64,000 nucleotides of DNA from Sceloporus undulatus (lineage: Eukaryota > Chordata > Lepidosauria > Squamata > Phrynosomatidae), in contig NC_056530.1 of the NCBI RefSeq assembly GCF_019175285.1, positions 8,583,283-8,647,282 of the forward strand, written 5' to 3'. The notes beneath the pieces are model-generated. The model was not told the DNA's origin, did not search any database, and saw nothing but the letters and a program-made list of their open reading frames with translations. Made by a program: the position numbers and the translations under genes. Below are positions 22,191-33,613 of the stretch, in pieces. The stretch's first letter is position 1, and each line of letters opens with the position of its first letter.

Positions 22191-23317
22191 AGGATACTGA
22201 ATTTTCTGATTTCTTGAATGCAGTGTTCACTTCTGATTAATAACTGAGCCAATGTTATGAAAAATCTTGTGAACTTGGGGCTGTACAAATGGGTAGCATG
22301 CAGCTGCCCTCTGGCGGATTGGGCTGCGGGCGCCGGCAATCTCATTTGGCATTGGCCCCCTCCGGGCCTCTGGAGGAGTTGCTCTAAGGGTTTTGGCCGT
22401 AGGCGTGGGTTTGGTAGTGCGGCTTTTATGCAGCATTGGGAGCAGCACCGGAGGGGCATCTGATGGCACAGGCCGTGTAGTTGTGGCATGCACCAACATA
22501 GAGGGGGCCCTGGGGTGGATGTTTATGTGTGTCAGGGTTGGCGAGTTGTGCACCAAACTCTGCCCACAGGGGGGTCGCGTCCTCGTTTTGGCTCGGTTTT
22601 TTCGTCATCTATTAAATATTTTGTTGGTCATTATTTGGTTTTTTCTTAATGTTCACTGTAAACCTGATTTTCATTTCTTCCTTGGGACTCATTGCTTCCC
22701 AACTCCAAGGCTTTTTGCTATTTTTCGGCTAGTGTTGTATGGCGTCATCTGCTTTTCTCAATTGTTGGTGTTCTGCTGTTTTCTAACATTTGGCTTCCTC
22801 AAGTCTAATCCCAGGTGAGAGTGGGGGATTAAATAAAATTATATTTCATTACTATTTCATTGTTATTATCATTATCATTATTGTTGTTGTTGTATGATTA
22901 TGGTTTCAGGATTGCAAGTTGTTTAACAGGAGTGTATTAAATGTAGGCTTACTGACCCCTTTCTGGCAAATGGGAAACCATTCTGTTTTTCCATGTTCTT
23001 GGTCCTGGAGGTAGGGGTCTTGTGCTGAGGTAGAGGTTTTTACAGTTTCGGGACAACAAATTGTTTTGGAGGACACCAATTTCTTAGGTAGACATTTACC
23101 CAATCCAGGCCAAAATGGTCTCAAACTGGATTATTCTGCAGTGTGTTTGGGGAGACCATTAGGAATGTGCAATTCACCACTGCAGAAAAGTTAGGTAGAC
23201 TTAGTGGCAATTTGTTTGTTGTGTGTGTGTAGTTGTTTGTTTTGGATCCTGTTTCTCGGGAGGAGGAAAGGCGATGATATAAATTCAACAAATTAAATGA
23301 ATGCCATTGTTATGTGC
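22191..23317. other. Poor-quality intergenic DNA, nothing recognised
   Basis: No gene. Frames such as one of 141 codons at 22393-22818 resemble nothing known. The region belongs to the error-rich stretch. Confidence 0.45.
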
Positions 23318-23525
23318 ATTCAGGTACAATATGACTTTTTGTATGACCATCCTTTTCATGAGGTGTGGCAAGGTTTATTTCGAGGGAGGTTGCAATTGCC
23401 TTCCTCTGGAGGCTGAAGTGGGATTTGGCCCAAATGTTCGCTTACGGGGTTCCATTGATGAGCGCGGGGCTTGAACCTGGTGTACCGGACGGTGGGTCCT
23501 TAGTTGAACATCAAACACTGAGACT
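23318..23525 (-). repeat. Sauria-type SINE, heavily degraded or mis-sequenced
   Basis: TTGCAATTGCCTTCCTCTGG, AGGCTGAAGTGGGATTTGGC and GGGGCTTGAACCTGGTG trace a minus-strand Sauria SINE (compare 63276-63492), with many small indels. Confidence 0.55.
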
Positions 23526-24660
23526 GTTAAGGCTTTTGGTAAGGTGACATTTGTGGTTTCGGTTTTGTGGAAACTCTAATTAAATTTTAAAACAGGCAGC
23601 CATTATGGTGATCTGTGGGAATTTTCATAGCATCATTATGTTGGCCCACCTGTGCTATTACAGAGGTCCTGGAACACAAGGGCCAAATAGGTGGGCTTGG
23701 CCATTTTGGGCGCGTGGTGTTCAAACGATACATGCCCTCAAAGTGTCGAAGCCACTCCAGCATGGCCAGAAGCAGTTTAAACTGACTCATGGCCAGTGGC
23801 TTTGAACACGGGTGTGTGGCTGCTGTTTCGGTGAGCATGCCCTGCAGTGCCACAGTCCTGGCTTGATTCGCCACCAGAGCAGCTTCTGGCCCACCTTTTT
23901 CTTCTGCTAAAAGATTCGTCTGTTAAAAGATCTATTGTGGCACCTAGAGCAGGAAAGGGAACACTTTTGCATTTCCTTGGCTTTTGTGTGATTGTATATA
24001 CTATGTGATAATTGGTAATGGAAGTGACTAAAATATATGTTGCAACAGCTATGCTTAAATGTTGCACATCTTTGAGGGAGGAGATTTGCACTTGAATAAT
24101 TTGCATGTATTATTGCAACCTAGTTCAATCTTTCACCCTCACAGCATGCAGCCTATACTCTTCAGATACCATAATAAGTATGTTCCAGTAATGAGGACCG
24201 TTGTGTTTTATGGAGCTCAAGTTAATTGTTTTTTAACACCTGCATGTTCTGGTCAGCTGCCCCTGACCTGATTGTCATTGCTTGGAAGCTACGGAAAACC
24301 GCTTTCAAACATTTAGCCACTTGAGCTGCTAGAGGAGAACCAGAGCTTGCAAGACTTTTAAAAAATGATTACAATTGTAGTGTCAAGACACCTAAAGGTT
24401 TTTAGTTTCCATTATGACTTCTACACCATGTAAACAAAAGAGGGGGGTAGTTCCGTCTTTGAGTCTAAAGAATCTTTTAGTTCAAAACAGAGCTACTTTG
24501 TAGGGCTATCTCACCTCCCTTCAAAATGTAGGAATATGGAGCATTATCACAAGCCCATTGTTGGCCCCAGCTTCCATCTGAACATCTTCTTTGCCCTGCT
24601 TCTATCTGAACTTTGACAACATATAAAGAAGAGAGGGTACCCCAGGTGTAGGGAACCATA
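23526..24660. other. Intergenic DNA, nothing recognised
   Basis: No gene or named repeat in about 1.1 kb. Confidence 0.45.
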
Positions 24661-24667
24661 CTATTCA

Positions 24668-24902
24668 GTATCCATAACCGGAGCCAGCATGGCATATTGA
24701 TTTGAGTTGTTAGCTTCAGTTTGGAGACCAGGATTCGATTCCCCGCTCAGACATGAAACCCACTGGGCAATCCACATGCTCACAGCTTGGGAAGGGCAAA
24801 GGCAAACCTCCTCTGAATAAATCTTGTCAAGAAACCCCTGATAGGTTTTTCTTAGGGTTGTCATAAGTCAGAAATGATTTGAAGGCACACAACAACAGCA
24901 AC
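24668..24902 (+). repeat. Sauria-type tRNA-derived SINE, near full length
   Basis: A tRNA-like head (GAGCCAGCATGGCATATTGA; B-box-like GGATTCGATTCC) is followed by CATGAAACCCACTGGGC and GGCAAACCTCCTCTGAATAA. The BovB-derived tail is AGGTTTTTCTTAGGG, TCAGAAATGATTTGAAGGCA and CACAACAACAGCAACA. Sauria SINEs are mobilised by BovB, copies of which are present here. Confidence 0.85.
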
Positions 24903-25196
24903 ATCCAATAACTGACATTGTTGCCCGAACTGGGAAATGCGATTACCTTTCAGAGAGGGGGTTGTTTTATATGTTGGGTAGCATACTTTAGGTTAGGTTT
25001 CTTAGCCTTGATGCTTTGTCATTTACCTTTTTTGAGAAGTGGTTTGAATGAGGAAAGGAAACCATTTACAGTTAGAAACAAACAGTGGGGACTGAATCTT
25101 AACAGAACAGGTTAATGCAATCACTACTTATGACAGTTTACCAAGTGGATTCCTTTATATCTGATTTACATGTGGATTTCTTTATACCTGCTTTTT

Positions 25197-25400
25197 AACA
25201 GGTAAAGGTAGTGCCTGACATGAATGCTAGTCATTACTGACTGTTAGGGGACCGTGCTCTCTCTGTTACTAAGCCACGATGCAACGCTTGTCTAAGGATT
25301 ACTCTTGGTGGTCAGTGTGGCCCCATGACTGCACCGAACACTGTTACCTTCCCCCTAAAGTGGCACCTATTTATCTACTTGCATTTGCAGGATTTTGAAT
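25197..25400 (+). repeat. Unclassified squamate repeat
   Basis: GGTAAAGGTAGTGCCTGACA, GGCCCCATGACTGCACCGAA, ACTGTTACCTTCCC and GTGGCACCTATTTATCTACT form a pattern dispersed in squamate genomes. I cannot name the family with confidence. Confidence 0.45.
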
Positions 25401-25438
25401 TTTGATTGGCAGAAGCTGGGACTAGTGACAGGAACATG

Positions 25439-25877
25439 GTGAAAGGATCTGGGAAACCATGGCCCTATGAGACACTACCTGAGGGAGTGGGGATGTTCAG
25501 CCTGGAGAAAGGAAGGTTAAGAGGTGATATGATAGCCCTGTTTTAAATACCTGAACTGAGGGAGCAAGCTTGTTCTGCTGCTCCAGAGACTGGGGACTCG
25601 GCGCAATGGATGCAAGCTCCAGGAAAAGACGATTCCAGCTCAACATTCGGAGGGAACTTCCTGAAAGTAAGGGCTGTTCGACAGGTGGAACACACTCCTT
25701 CTGGGAGTGTAGTGAGTCTCCTTCCTTGGAGATGTTTAACAGAGCCTGAATGATGGACAATCTGCTGGGGACGCGTTTGAATGAGAGTTCCTGCATGGCA
25801 GGAATGGGGTTTGGACTGGATGGCCCTTTGGGTCGGTCTCTTCCAACTCTAGCATTCTATGATTTTATGAATCTATG
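25439..25877 (+). mobile_element. CR1 LINE 3' end, error-rich
   Basis: From GTGAAAGGATCTGGGAAACC through GGTTAAGAGGTGATATGATA to TCTCTTCCAACTCTAGCATT it follows the CR1 3' end of 33160-33613. Extra bases in homopolymers (for example TGTTTTAAATA) break the frame repeatedly. Confidence 0.85.
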
Positions 25878-26007
25878 GCTTGCCACATCATGCAGCACTC
25901 AGGCCTCAAAACTGCCAACCTTCCAACCGCTCCTTATATTCTGATTTTAATACTTCCTTCTCCAAAACAGGATCAGTTGTTGAACGGAATTAATAAAGGG
26001 ATAGCAG

Positions 26008-26240
26008 GGATGGAGAGCCAGGGTGGTATGGTGGTTTCAAGCTTGGGCTACAACTCTGGGTAGGGCTGAGGGGGGTTCGAATGCCTGCTCAGCCTATTTG
26101 AAAAACCCACTGGGTGTGGGATTCTTAGGGTGAGGGCGCACAGGGGATTCTGACCCCGAGAAAACTTCATGATAGGTTTTGGCCTCGGGTTGATAAGTTG
26201 GAGGGGGGAAATGGGGACTTGAAGAACACACAAAACATGA
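26008..26240 (+). repeat. Sauria-type SINE, error-rich
   Basis: GGAGAGCCAGGGTGGTATGG, GGTTCGAATGCCTGCTCAGC, AAACCCACTGGGTG and CATGATAGGTTTTGGCC are Sauria SINE landmarks. The spaces between them are filled with indels and G-rich substitutions far beyond those of the copy at 63276. Confidence 0.75.
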
Positions 26241-26414
26241 ATTTTAGGCCTAGAACTATGCTGCAACTTTCTGTTGTATGTATGTTGTTTTGGAAGTCAA
26301 ATAGTTTGCCATGTTTAACGGTTTTTTTTTTTTTTTGTTTAAGGCGTGCCTTGAGTACCAAACTGGGGTAATAATGATCTATAATTAGCAGGCAGCAGCA
26401 GCAACAACAAAGTT

Positions 26415-26760
26415 AGGCAGGGGCAGACTGTCCAAAAAGGACGTTTCACCGGGGCGGGGCCTAGTTTTTTGGTCCATTTGGAGGAAGGTTGCAGCCTCCA
26501 GACGCAGGGGACTTTCCCTGCGGACCAAAAGAACCCCTTTTTCTTGCGGACACCATTATAGCGTCACAGTGTGCAATGGGTGACTTCACGAGGTGTCATA
26601 ATGGCTCCACGCCGTGCAGGACACTATTGCACCAGCATATAATGATGGCGGGGCCCATTGTGTACGGGCGCCACCCTTTTGATTACCCTCGTCATTTGTG
26701 CGATGGCATCTAGAGCGCCGGGTGGGGTGGGGGCCCTCGCACATTGATGGAGGGTTCCCT
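26415..26760 (+). mobile_element. GC-rich non-autonomous DNA element, Harbinger-like ends, error-rich
   Basis: GGGGCAGACTGTCCAAAAAG, CTGCGGACCAAAAGAACC, GATGGCGGGGCCCATTG and ACGGGCGCCACCCTTTTGAT keep the block order of the 13222-13573 element. Confidence 0.55.
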
Positions 26761-27106
26761 TTCACGTCTTGTCTGGGATGGGGGTCTTTATCTCTGATCT
26801 TTACATTAGTGATGTGCCATGCAGGTGGGCGTTAGGTGCTATGGGTTGCCTGTGCCTGAATTTCTTTGTCTTTTTTTTTTTTAAACTAGAGGTTCCCAAC
26901 CTGGGGCTGCCAACACCCCCAAGGAGCATGAGGAGGTGTGGCATTTCAGGTGGCAACAAAGGAGTGTAGGTTTGTGTCTGATTGGTTTGTGAAAGTCACA
27001 AGTCATCTCTGGCAGGGGCTCTGTGTGTGTCCTTTTGGGGAAAGTGGGAGATGGGTGTGGTTGTTGCTGTATAGGTGTAGGTCTCATTGTTTTATTTAGA
27101 CATTTA

Positions 27107-27508
27107 GAATCATGAATCATTTAGGGACTTGGGAAGAGGGACCCTGGGCCATCCGTCCACCCTTTGCCATGGGGGAATCCAAATTCAAGCATCCCTGGAC
27201 AGATGGCCATCCAGCCTCGTTTAAAGACCTCCAAGGAAGGGACTCTATCACCCTCCGAGGAGGAGTGCTTTTCCACTGTCGAACGCCCTTACTGTCAGGA
27301 GTTTTCCTATGGTTTCAGGTGGTTCCTTTTCCTGTTAGGTTGCTTGCCATTGTTCCAGGGTTCTGTTTCTGGGAGCAGCAGAAGAAAACAAGTTTGCTCC
27401 TCTTCAATTATGCATCCCTTCAAATATTTAAACGGGCGTTCATTTCACTCTTACCTCTTTTCTCAGGGCTACACATTCCCAGCTCCCTTTAAGTCGTTCC
27501 TACTTTAA
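27107..27508 (-). mobile_element. CR1 LINE 3' end, error-rich
   Basis: TAGAATCATGAATCATTTAG, GATGGCCATCCAGCCTCG, TTTTCCACTGTCGAACGCCC and ATCCCTTCAAATATTTAAAC follow the CR1 3' end in minus orientation, with many added G and T bases. Confidence 0.82.
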
Positions 27509-27701
27509 TCAAAAAGTAGATAGTGTTTCAATTTGAATAGTTTACTTGATTCTGATAATTATTTAAAATACATTTGGCTCAATTTAGATTCGAATTTTTT
27601 GGACACTGAAGTATAAAGCTTATTTTTTAAAAAATTCGTTGTTCACTGCGTATTGTATGTTTCAAATATTGACTTTCTCATCTTTCAAAGTGACAGTTTT
27701 C

Positions 27702-27922
27702 TTCTGCAGTTGTTGGTGCTTCCAAGTAATTTTTTGGACTTTAGCGACCCTAAGGGCAAAACCCTTTCATGGGTTTTTTGGCGGTTTCTTCGAGGATTTG
27801 GGGTTTGACATTTGGCCGTTTTTGAGGCTGGGAGGAATGTGATTTTACTGAGGTTTTCATCCATGGATTTTGCCATAGTCATAGTTGTGCTCAAATCATT
27901 TGCACCCCGCTGCCTCTCTTAA
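27702..27922 (-). repeat. Sauria-type SINE, very error-rich
   Basis: GTTGTTGGTGCTTCCAAGTA, AGCGACCCTAAGGGCAAAAC, TTTCATGGGTTTTTTGGCGG and TTCTTCGAGGATTTGGGGTT trace the BovB-derived tail of a minus-strand Sauria SINE. Roughly every few bases differ. Confidence 0.55.
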
Positions 27923-27999
27923 GGGGTGAAAGATTAACCAAATTTTCCTAGAGGTGTGGGGGGGGCATTTAGAACAGGATGGAAAACCATGTTTTTTTT

Positions 28000-28845
28000 T
28001 TAAACCTTTATGTTTGGAGGGGACCCTATTAGTTTAAAAAGGAAGCACTTTAATGTATGGGTAAATTATTTTGGGAAATTTTCAGGTTGTTTTTTTTTTT
28101 TTTTTTTTATTTGATAAAAAGAAAAATTAAGGGAAATTTATGGGATACTATTGGAAAATTCTTTTTATTTAAAGAGGGGAGAGGGCATTATTTTTTTTTT
28201 TTGAGAAGAGCTTTTAAAAAAATTAGGGGTGTCAGATTGGGTATATAAAATAAGATGTTTATGCATTTTGGGTGCTTACAGAACAATAAACTTATTGTAT
28301 AATTTATAAAATAATGTGGGAAAGGTAATAAGAGAGAATTACAAGATGGGAATTACTCTAAATTTATCCATCTTGGTTTTAGAATTGCAGCAATCAAAAT
28401 TGTGGGATACTCTCCAAAAATTTATTTTTATTAATCAATCTTCAATTACTGGTTTAGATTTCAAAATTATAATGAAGGATAAAGAAGAAATATGGGGTTG
28501 GAAATTATATGTAAGGACGCGTAAGGCAAGGATTTTTAAACGGGTCAGCTAAAAGAAAACAAAGAAAAAAGGTGGATGTGCATTACCCGTCTTCAACATA
28601 TATAGATGGGCATGTAATATGTTTGGATACAAGAACTGGATTNNNNNNNNNNNNNNNNNNNNNNNNNGAAGATAAACAAATATTAAATTTGGACGGTGCT
28701 GACCTACGATTTGGTTGGCATGCCTCTCTTTGGTATAACAAGGCAGCAATTAATAAAGATTTTTATAATAATCCAGTTGGAAGAGCCCTGACGGAAACTT
28801 GGAAGATCGTTAAAAGAAAATTTAATGTTAAGATTCCATTGTGAA
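28000..28845 (+). mobile_element. L1 LINE ORF2 fragment, plus strand, with 25-N gap
   Basis: The frame at 28572-28844 reads DLRFGWHASLWYNKAAINKD and ALTETWKIVKRKFNVKIPL, the L1 ORF2 pattern 'GWHAYLWYDKxKxNKxF'. Upstream, GWKLYVRTRKARIF-type frames are also compatible with L1. A 25-N gap lies at 28643-28667 and T runs of up to about 18 occur near 28092-28109. Confidence 0.75.
28643..28667. other. Assembly gap, 25 N
   Basis: Exactly 25 N, at the right end of the error-rich stretch. Confidence 0.99.
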
Positions 28846-28849
28846 ACTC

Positions 28850-29125
28850 AATGCAAGATTTAACTTTCCGTACTATTTTGATTTCAGTCTTTTCTCCTAA
28901 TTCTTTTTCTTCTTTTTCTGTAAGATTTTTCATTAATAATCCGCTTTTCTTTTTATTAGACTTGATTCCTGCTACTAGACTAAAAGTTTGATTAATTTTC
29001 TAATGCTATCTGTAGGATTGTCCAAAAATATTGCGATGTCATTTGCAAAAGCCCTTAGTTCAAATTTATGATTCTGTATCTGGATTCCTTTTATCTGATT
29101 GTCTTTTCTTATGATAACATAGACG
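28850..29125 (-). mobile_element. L1 LINE RT fragment in opposite orientation
   Basis: The minus strand reads IRKDNQIKGIQIQNHKFELR followed by AFANDIAIFLDNPTDSI, matching L1 RT around its catalytic F(A/V)DD box, here FAND. It lies between two plus-oriented L1 pieces. Confidence 0.7.
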
Positions 29126-29444
29126 AAATGGGAATTTCAGACTCTCTTCAAGCCAGTTTCTTTAGTGGAGGGGGGGGGGACCCAGGTTCTTTATACCACC
29201 AACATCAGGTTGTTTTTGTTGTGTTTAAACCAGTTTTTCCCCACGAATGTGTAGGACTACATCAACATGAAGTAACAAAATACAATTCAGATGTTATGGC
29301 TGCTAGCTTAAATAATAATTGTTCTTTTAAAAGTTCTCTGTTAAAGCAAGTTGTTTTGGCTGAACTTATGTTAAGTGAAGGATCTGATTCTGAACTGTAT
29401 GTCTTACGCTATAAAATAAAGTAATTTTAAAAATGCAAGATTTA
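29126..29444. other. Unassigned DNA between L1 pieces
   Basis: A frame of 118 codons (29068-29424) covers this stretch, but I cannot tie it to any family. Its first part overlaps the reversed L1 RT piece. Confidence 0.4.
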
Positions 29445-30450
29445 AGTAAAATTGGTGGACAGCAAGAAATAGAGTTTAAATCTAGAGAAGAACGTATAGA
29501 AGATAAGAAATTCAATGGTTTATTCATCTGCAACTAAAACAAAAATTTACTGTTGATATGAAAATAGAAGGTATAGAAACTGGACAGTCAGATGTAGACG
29601 AAGTAATTATGAAGCAGGACGTAAAGAAAATATTGAAATTCTACAAATTATTCACAAATAGAGAGCTTGCGAAAGATACTATAAAACACTATATGACTGA
29701 TTGGTCAAAGGATCTTGGACATTCAATACCACTGGAAGCATGGGAGAAAGTTGGGAAGGGACAAATAAATTCACGAAATGTCAAGACTTGGAAAAAAAAC
29801 ATTGAAAGTAAGCAATAGGTGAGATTTAAAAAATGTTTAAACTTTTAAATGATACATGTTGGAAATGCCACAAAGATAGAGGCTCAATGATCCACAAGTA
29901 AAACCTTTTTGGCTAGAATACATGAAATAATACAAGATATGTTTAAAATATGGGCAAAGCCACATGGGAGCGTGCAGGGAGCAAGGGACAACGCTTCCCA
30001 TTCAGATGAATGGGGCGCGTGCCCATGGCACACACGCACCACCGCGCCTCCACACTGCCATGCCGCCGCATGCATGACCCCCATTCACATGAACAGGGCT
30101 TGAGCATGCGCAGTATTTGGCTTACGCGGGGGGTCCGGGACGGATACCCCCATGTAAGCCAAGGGCACACTGTATTAAAAAAACCCGCGAACTATACTTA
30201 TTAAATAAGACAACAGGCCTAAATGTTGAGAATGAACTTGGGGGGGGGGGAGATAATACTTTATCTAATCTCTTCAGCTAGAGTAATAATAGCTAAAACT
30301 TAGAAATCAGAGGAAGACCTAAATATTGATGACTGGCTGATAAAACTTTAATGAACTCAGAGAAATGGACAGATTATCATCTATGATTAATGCTAGAAAA
30401 ATAGATAAAGTGGAGGGAGAATGGCTCCCTATTGCCTTATACTGGGAAAT
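29445..30450 (+). mobile_element. L1 LINE ORF2 C-terminal region, interrupted by a MITE
   Basis: IETGQSDVDEVIMKQDVKK, DWSKDLGHSIPLEAWEKVG and, at 29852 on, DTCWKCHKDRGS (the L1 'CWKCHKxxG' cysteine motif) are followed after the MITE by SSARVIIAKTWKSEE-type sequence. The frame is broken several times. Confidence 0.78.
29957..30172 (-). mobile_element. Tigger-like CpG-rich MITE inserted in L1
   Basis: GGCGCGTGCCCATGGCACAC, TTGAGCATGCGCAG and GGCTTACGCGGGGGGTCC lead to the terminal GGGCACACTG followed by TA (30173-30174). The left terminus is missing or deleted. It splits the L1 C-terminal region. Confidence 0.72.
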
Positions 30451-30689
30451 ACTTTGGGGCATGGACAAAGCTTTGATGCAATAATCCTGGTATTAAATGA
30501 ATTTAGTTATTATTAATTAGATAATTAAATGTGCAGTTTTATATAATTTAGATGCAATCAAAATAAAAATATCAAATAATAATAATAATAAAAATAATAG
30601 TTATATCTGCAGGATGAGGATAATAAAGTCAGTTAAAATAAAGCTATTGGAAATGAAAAGGGGGTGAGAAATGAATGGTAATTACATCC

Positions 30690-31360
30690 TACTGCAAAAA
30701 GAGAAACTATAAATGGATGATATACTTCTTTTAGTTATAATGATCTATGGACTAAAGATATAGACAAGGTTGGACAACATAATTGTTTACAAGACACTTT
30801 GAGTTATAAGACGTTGATAAAGAAAGCAGGAATCAAAGAAGAAAAAGAGATAAGTAACATATAAAGGACATTGGATACAGGAAGTACAAGAAAAAAGAAG
30901 AAAAAGAAGAAAGAAATTTTATTATGGAAGATAACAGACACGTTTTTATTGCTGTTTATTGGTACATTTGATGAAGTTTAAGGGGATGACTTTAGAAATT
31001 ATTAATAAAGATATATGGGGGGGAAACAATAACTACAGATGGGCAAAAGTGGAAGGCATGATATTTACCTATAGAAAAAAATATATAAAATAAACTCTGT
31101 AGACAAAGCAAAATATTTTTTTATAAAAGACTGAATTATAAGAAAAAACATTGAACAAGAAGAAGAAAAAGAAGAAGAAATGAGGACAAGAGAAAAATAC
31201 TGAGCAGTGGAATAAAATAGAGAACAACAAAAGCCTACACTAGAGGAGTCAGAAATAACATTAATGAAAATAAAAGAAGAAGAAAGCAATAACTCTGAAA
31301 TATTAGAGACATTAGAAGATGAAAGAAACTTACACAATGAAGAAGAAGATCAAGAATAGA
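30690..31360 (+). mobile_element. Probable L1 ORF1-region fragment
   Basis: An A-rich stretch with a Glu/Lys-rich broken frame (EEEKEEEMRTREK; TLEDERNLHNEEEDQE) lies just upstream of L1 endonuclease sequence at 31594. Composition and position fit the coiled-coil part of L1 ORF1, but no diagnostic motif is seen. Confidence 0.45.
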
Positions 31361-31436
31361 TATTGGGGGAAAATCAATGTATACATGTGATCATATGTAG
31401 TCATATATGTATATATGCATGTATATATACAGTTAG

Positions 31437-31446
31437 NNNNNNNNNN

Positions 31447-31497
<51 letters not shown>

Positions 31498-31530
31498 TTT
31501 ATTTATATACCGCTTTTCCAAATTAGATCA
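31437..31530 (-). repeat. 10-N gap, (AAT)n and reversed L2-type 3' end
   Basis: A 10-N gap (31437-31446) is followed by (ATA)n and GTTTATTTATATACCGCTTT, the reverse complement of an L2-type 3' terminus. It is inserted within L1 sequence. Confidence 0.65.
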
Positions 31531-31593
31531 AATTAGATTATGTGTATGCAAGTGCTTCTGCAAAGGTATAACTATATATAAGATATACAGAAA

Positions 31594-32020
31594 TTGAAAG
31601 CTATACTGGAAATCAAAATAGGATCATGGAACTTAGAAAGGAACAGGAAACAAATGATTCAGTTTTGGGAGAAAAATCACTATGATATTATTTGCCTGCA
31701 AGAGACGAAAATCAGAGATAATGATACTAAATATATCAGGAATACTAAATCAGGTCAATTCTTTTTTGCATCAATAAGTAAAAAAAAACAGGAGTAGCAA
31801 TTTTTGTTAACAGGAATGATACAGTGAAAGAATTAAAAAAAAGATAATGAGGGACAACATATAATTTTGGAAGTCACAACAGGCAAGCAGAACTTCATAT
31901 TAGTTAATGTTTATGGTCCTTTAGGGAAAAAAAATTTGTTTTCAAAAATTAAATGAAGAATTGATGATATATGACAAAAATAACTTGGCTGAGCGCTTTA
32001 ATGGTGTAATCAGGCCAAAA
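31594..32020 (+). mobile_element. L1 LINE ORF2 endonuclease N-terminus
   Basis: The frame reads IKIGSWNLERNRKQMIQFW then YDIICLQETKIRDNDTKY, the start of L1 APE-type endonuclease (the E of LQET is catalytic). After 31797 it continues in other frames (FVNRNDTVKE) and stops near 32020. 3'-truncated. Confidence 0.85.
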
Positions 32021-32139
32021 ACGATTTAACTTTGTATACCTGTATGTTCACCCGCACCAGTTGTGTATCAAGGTTATCACCTCTTTTTTTCTGAGGAATT
32101 TCGGTCTTTGACATCTAAATGGTAGACTCCTTGGTTTCA

Positions 32140-32268
32140 TGCAGGGGAAGGGGGCGGCCCACCGCGGGAGACACCCCAGAGGGGGGCTGACACCCTGTTG
32201 CAACCCATCTCCACCTCTCCTTGCCACGGCCCATTTTCCCTCAGAGGAGAACCTGGCCATGGCAATGA
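32140..32268. repeat. GC-rich piece, internal part of a hAT-like family
   Basis: CTCCTTGCCACGGCCCATTT and GAGGAGAACCTGGCCATGG resemble 32925-32960 and the interior of 36297-36699. Confidence 0.4.
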
Positions 32269-32508
32269 TCGTAGAATCATAGAATCATACAGTTGGAAGA
32301 GATTGCAAGGGCCATCCAATCCAACCTCATTCTGCCATGCAGGAAATATCAACCAAAGCATCCCCGACAGAAGGGTATCATATCATCTCTTAACCTTCTC
32401 TTCTCCAGGCTGAACATCCCCAGCTCCCTAAGACTCTGCTCATAGGGCACGGTTTCCAGACCCTTCACCATTTGAGTCGTCCTCCTTTGGACACGCTCCA
32501 GTTTCTCA
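32269..32508 (-). mobile_element. CR1 LINE 3' end with internal deletion
   Basis: ATCATAGAATCATACAGTTG through AGCATCCCCGACAGA jumps directly to ATCATATCATCTCTTAACCT and CCTCCTTTGGACACGCTCCA. About 250 bp of the normal CR1 3' region is deleted. Confidence 0.88.
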
Positions 32509-32789
32509 CTTCTCATGTAAGTGAACACTTTGTTTGAATTTTACAGCATGAATGAGAACTCCCCCCCCCAAATGTCTCATTCTTCCCATTCTGAATATAA
32601 AGAACTTTTCAAATTTTGATGCATTATTTAAAAAATGAAATGAAATAAAATAATTGGCTCTGGTCAAATTCAGTATGTTACAGCTATTTTCAGAATGGGG
32701 AGAACAAATTTGTGTATGTCTACCCAAGTACATCCCTGCTTCTGGTGGCACCTGCATGGAGCAGAACTTCCTGGCAGGGTAGGCATGGG

Positions 32790-32980
32790 GCTGCCAAAGC
32801 AGCAGCGGCAGGGCTAAATGCTCATGCTTGCCCCACCGCTCTTTGCCACAACTTGGTTTTCCTGTAAGGAAAATGGCTCACAGCAAGGGGCCACCACCAC
32901 CATGCGCTTCCTTGCTTTGGCTCAGTTTTCCCCAAAGGAAAACTGGGCCATGACAAGGAGTGGCAGGGGAGTGATGCGGC
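32790..32980. repeat. GC-rich piece related to a hAT-like family
   Basis: CTTTGCCACAACTTGGTTTT and CTCAGTTTTCCCCAAAGGAA with mirrored arms resemble the interior of 36297-36699 and 32140-32268. Ends are not visible. Confidence 0.35.
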
Positions 32981-33613
32981 AGCTAACAAGGCCAATGCGA
33001 TTTTAGGCTGCATCAACAGAGGTATAGTGTCTAGATCAAGGGAAGTAATAGTGTCATTCTATTCTGCTTTGGTCAGGCCCCACCTGGAATACTGTGTCCA
33101 GTTCTGGGCACCACAATTCAAAAAGGACATTGAGAAACTCAATCGTGTCCAAAGGAGGGCGACTAAAATAGTGAAGGGTCTTGAAACCATGAAGCCCTAT
33201 GAGGAATGACTTAGGGAGCTGGGGATGATTAGCCTGGAGAAGAGAAGGTTAAGAGGTGATATAATAGCCCTGTTTAAATATTTGAAGGGATGTCATATTG
33301 AGGATGGAGCAAGCTTGTTTTCTGCTGCTTCAGAGAACGGGACCCGGAACAATGGATGCAAGCTCCAGGAAAAGAGATTCCAGCTCAACATTTAGAGTAA
33401 CTTCCTGAGAGTAAGGGCTGTTAGACAGTGGAACACACTCCTTCCTCGGAGTCTAATGGAGTCTCCTTCTTTAGAGGTCTTTAAAGAGAGGCTGGATGGC
33501 CATCTGTCACAGGGGATGTTTTGATTGATAATTCCTGCGTGGCATAATGGTGTTGGACTGGATGGCCCTTGTGGTCTCTTCCAACTCTATGATTCAATGA
33601 TTCTATGATTCTA
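32980..33613 (+). mobile_element. CR1 LINE 3' end, well preserved
   Basis: The frame from 33027 reads [35 protein letters not shown] and continues past a stop into [14 protein letters not shown]-like sequence, the C-terminus of CR1 ORF2. The 3' region ends TCCAACTCTATGATTCAATG. At 630 bp it is one of the cleanest CR1 copies here and a good reference for the others. Confidence 0.95.

Noticed and set aside
22393-22818. 141-codon frame
   Set aside because: Lies in the error-rich stretch and shows no family resemblance.
29068-29424. 118-codon frame as a small gene
   Set aside because: It starts inside reversed L1 RT sequence and has no recognisable family.
32980-33613. Host coding exon with [17 protein letters not shown]
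   Set aside because: This is the CR1 ORF2 C-terminus followed by the CR1 3' end.
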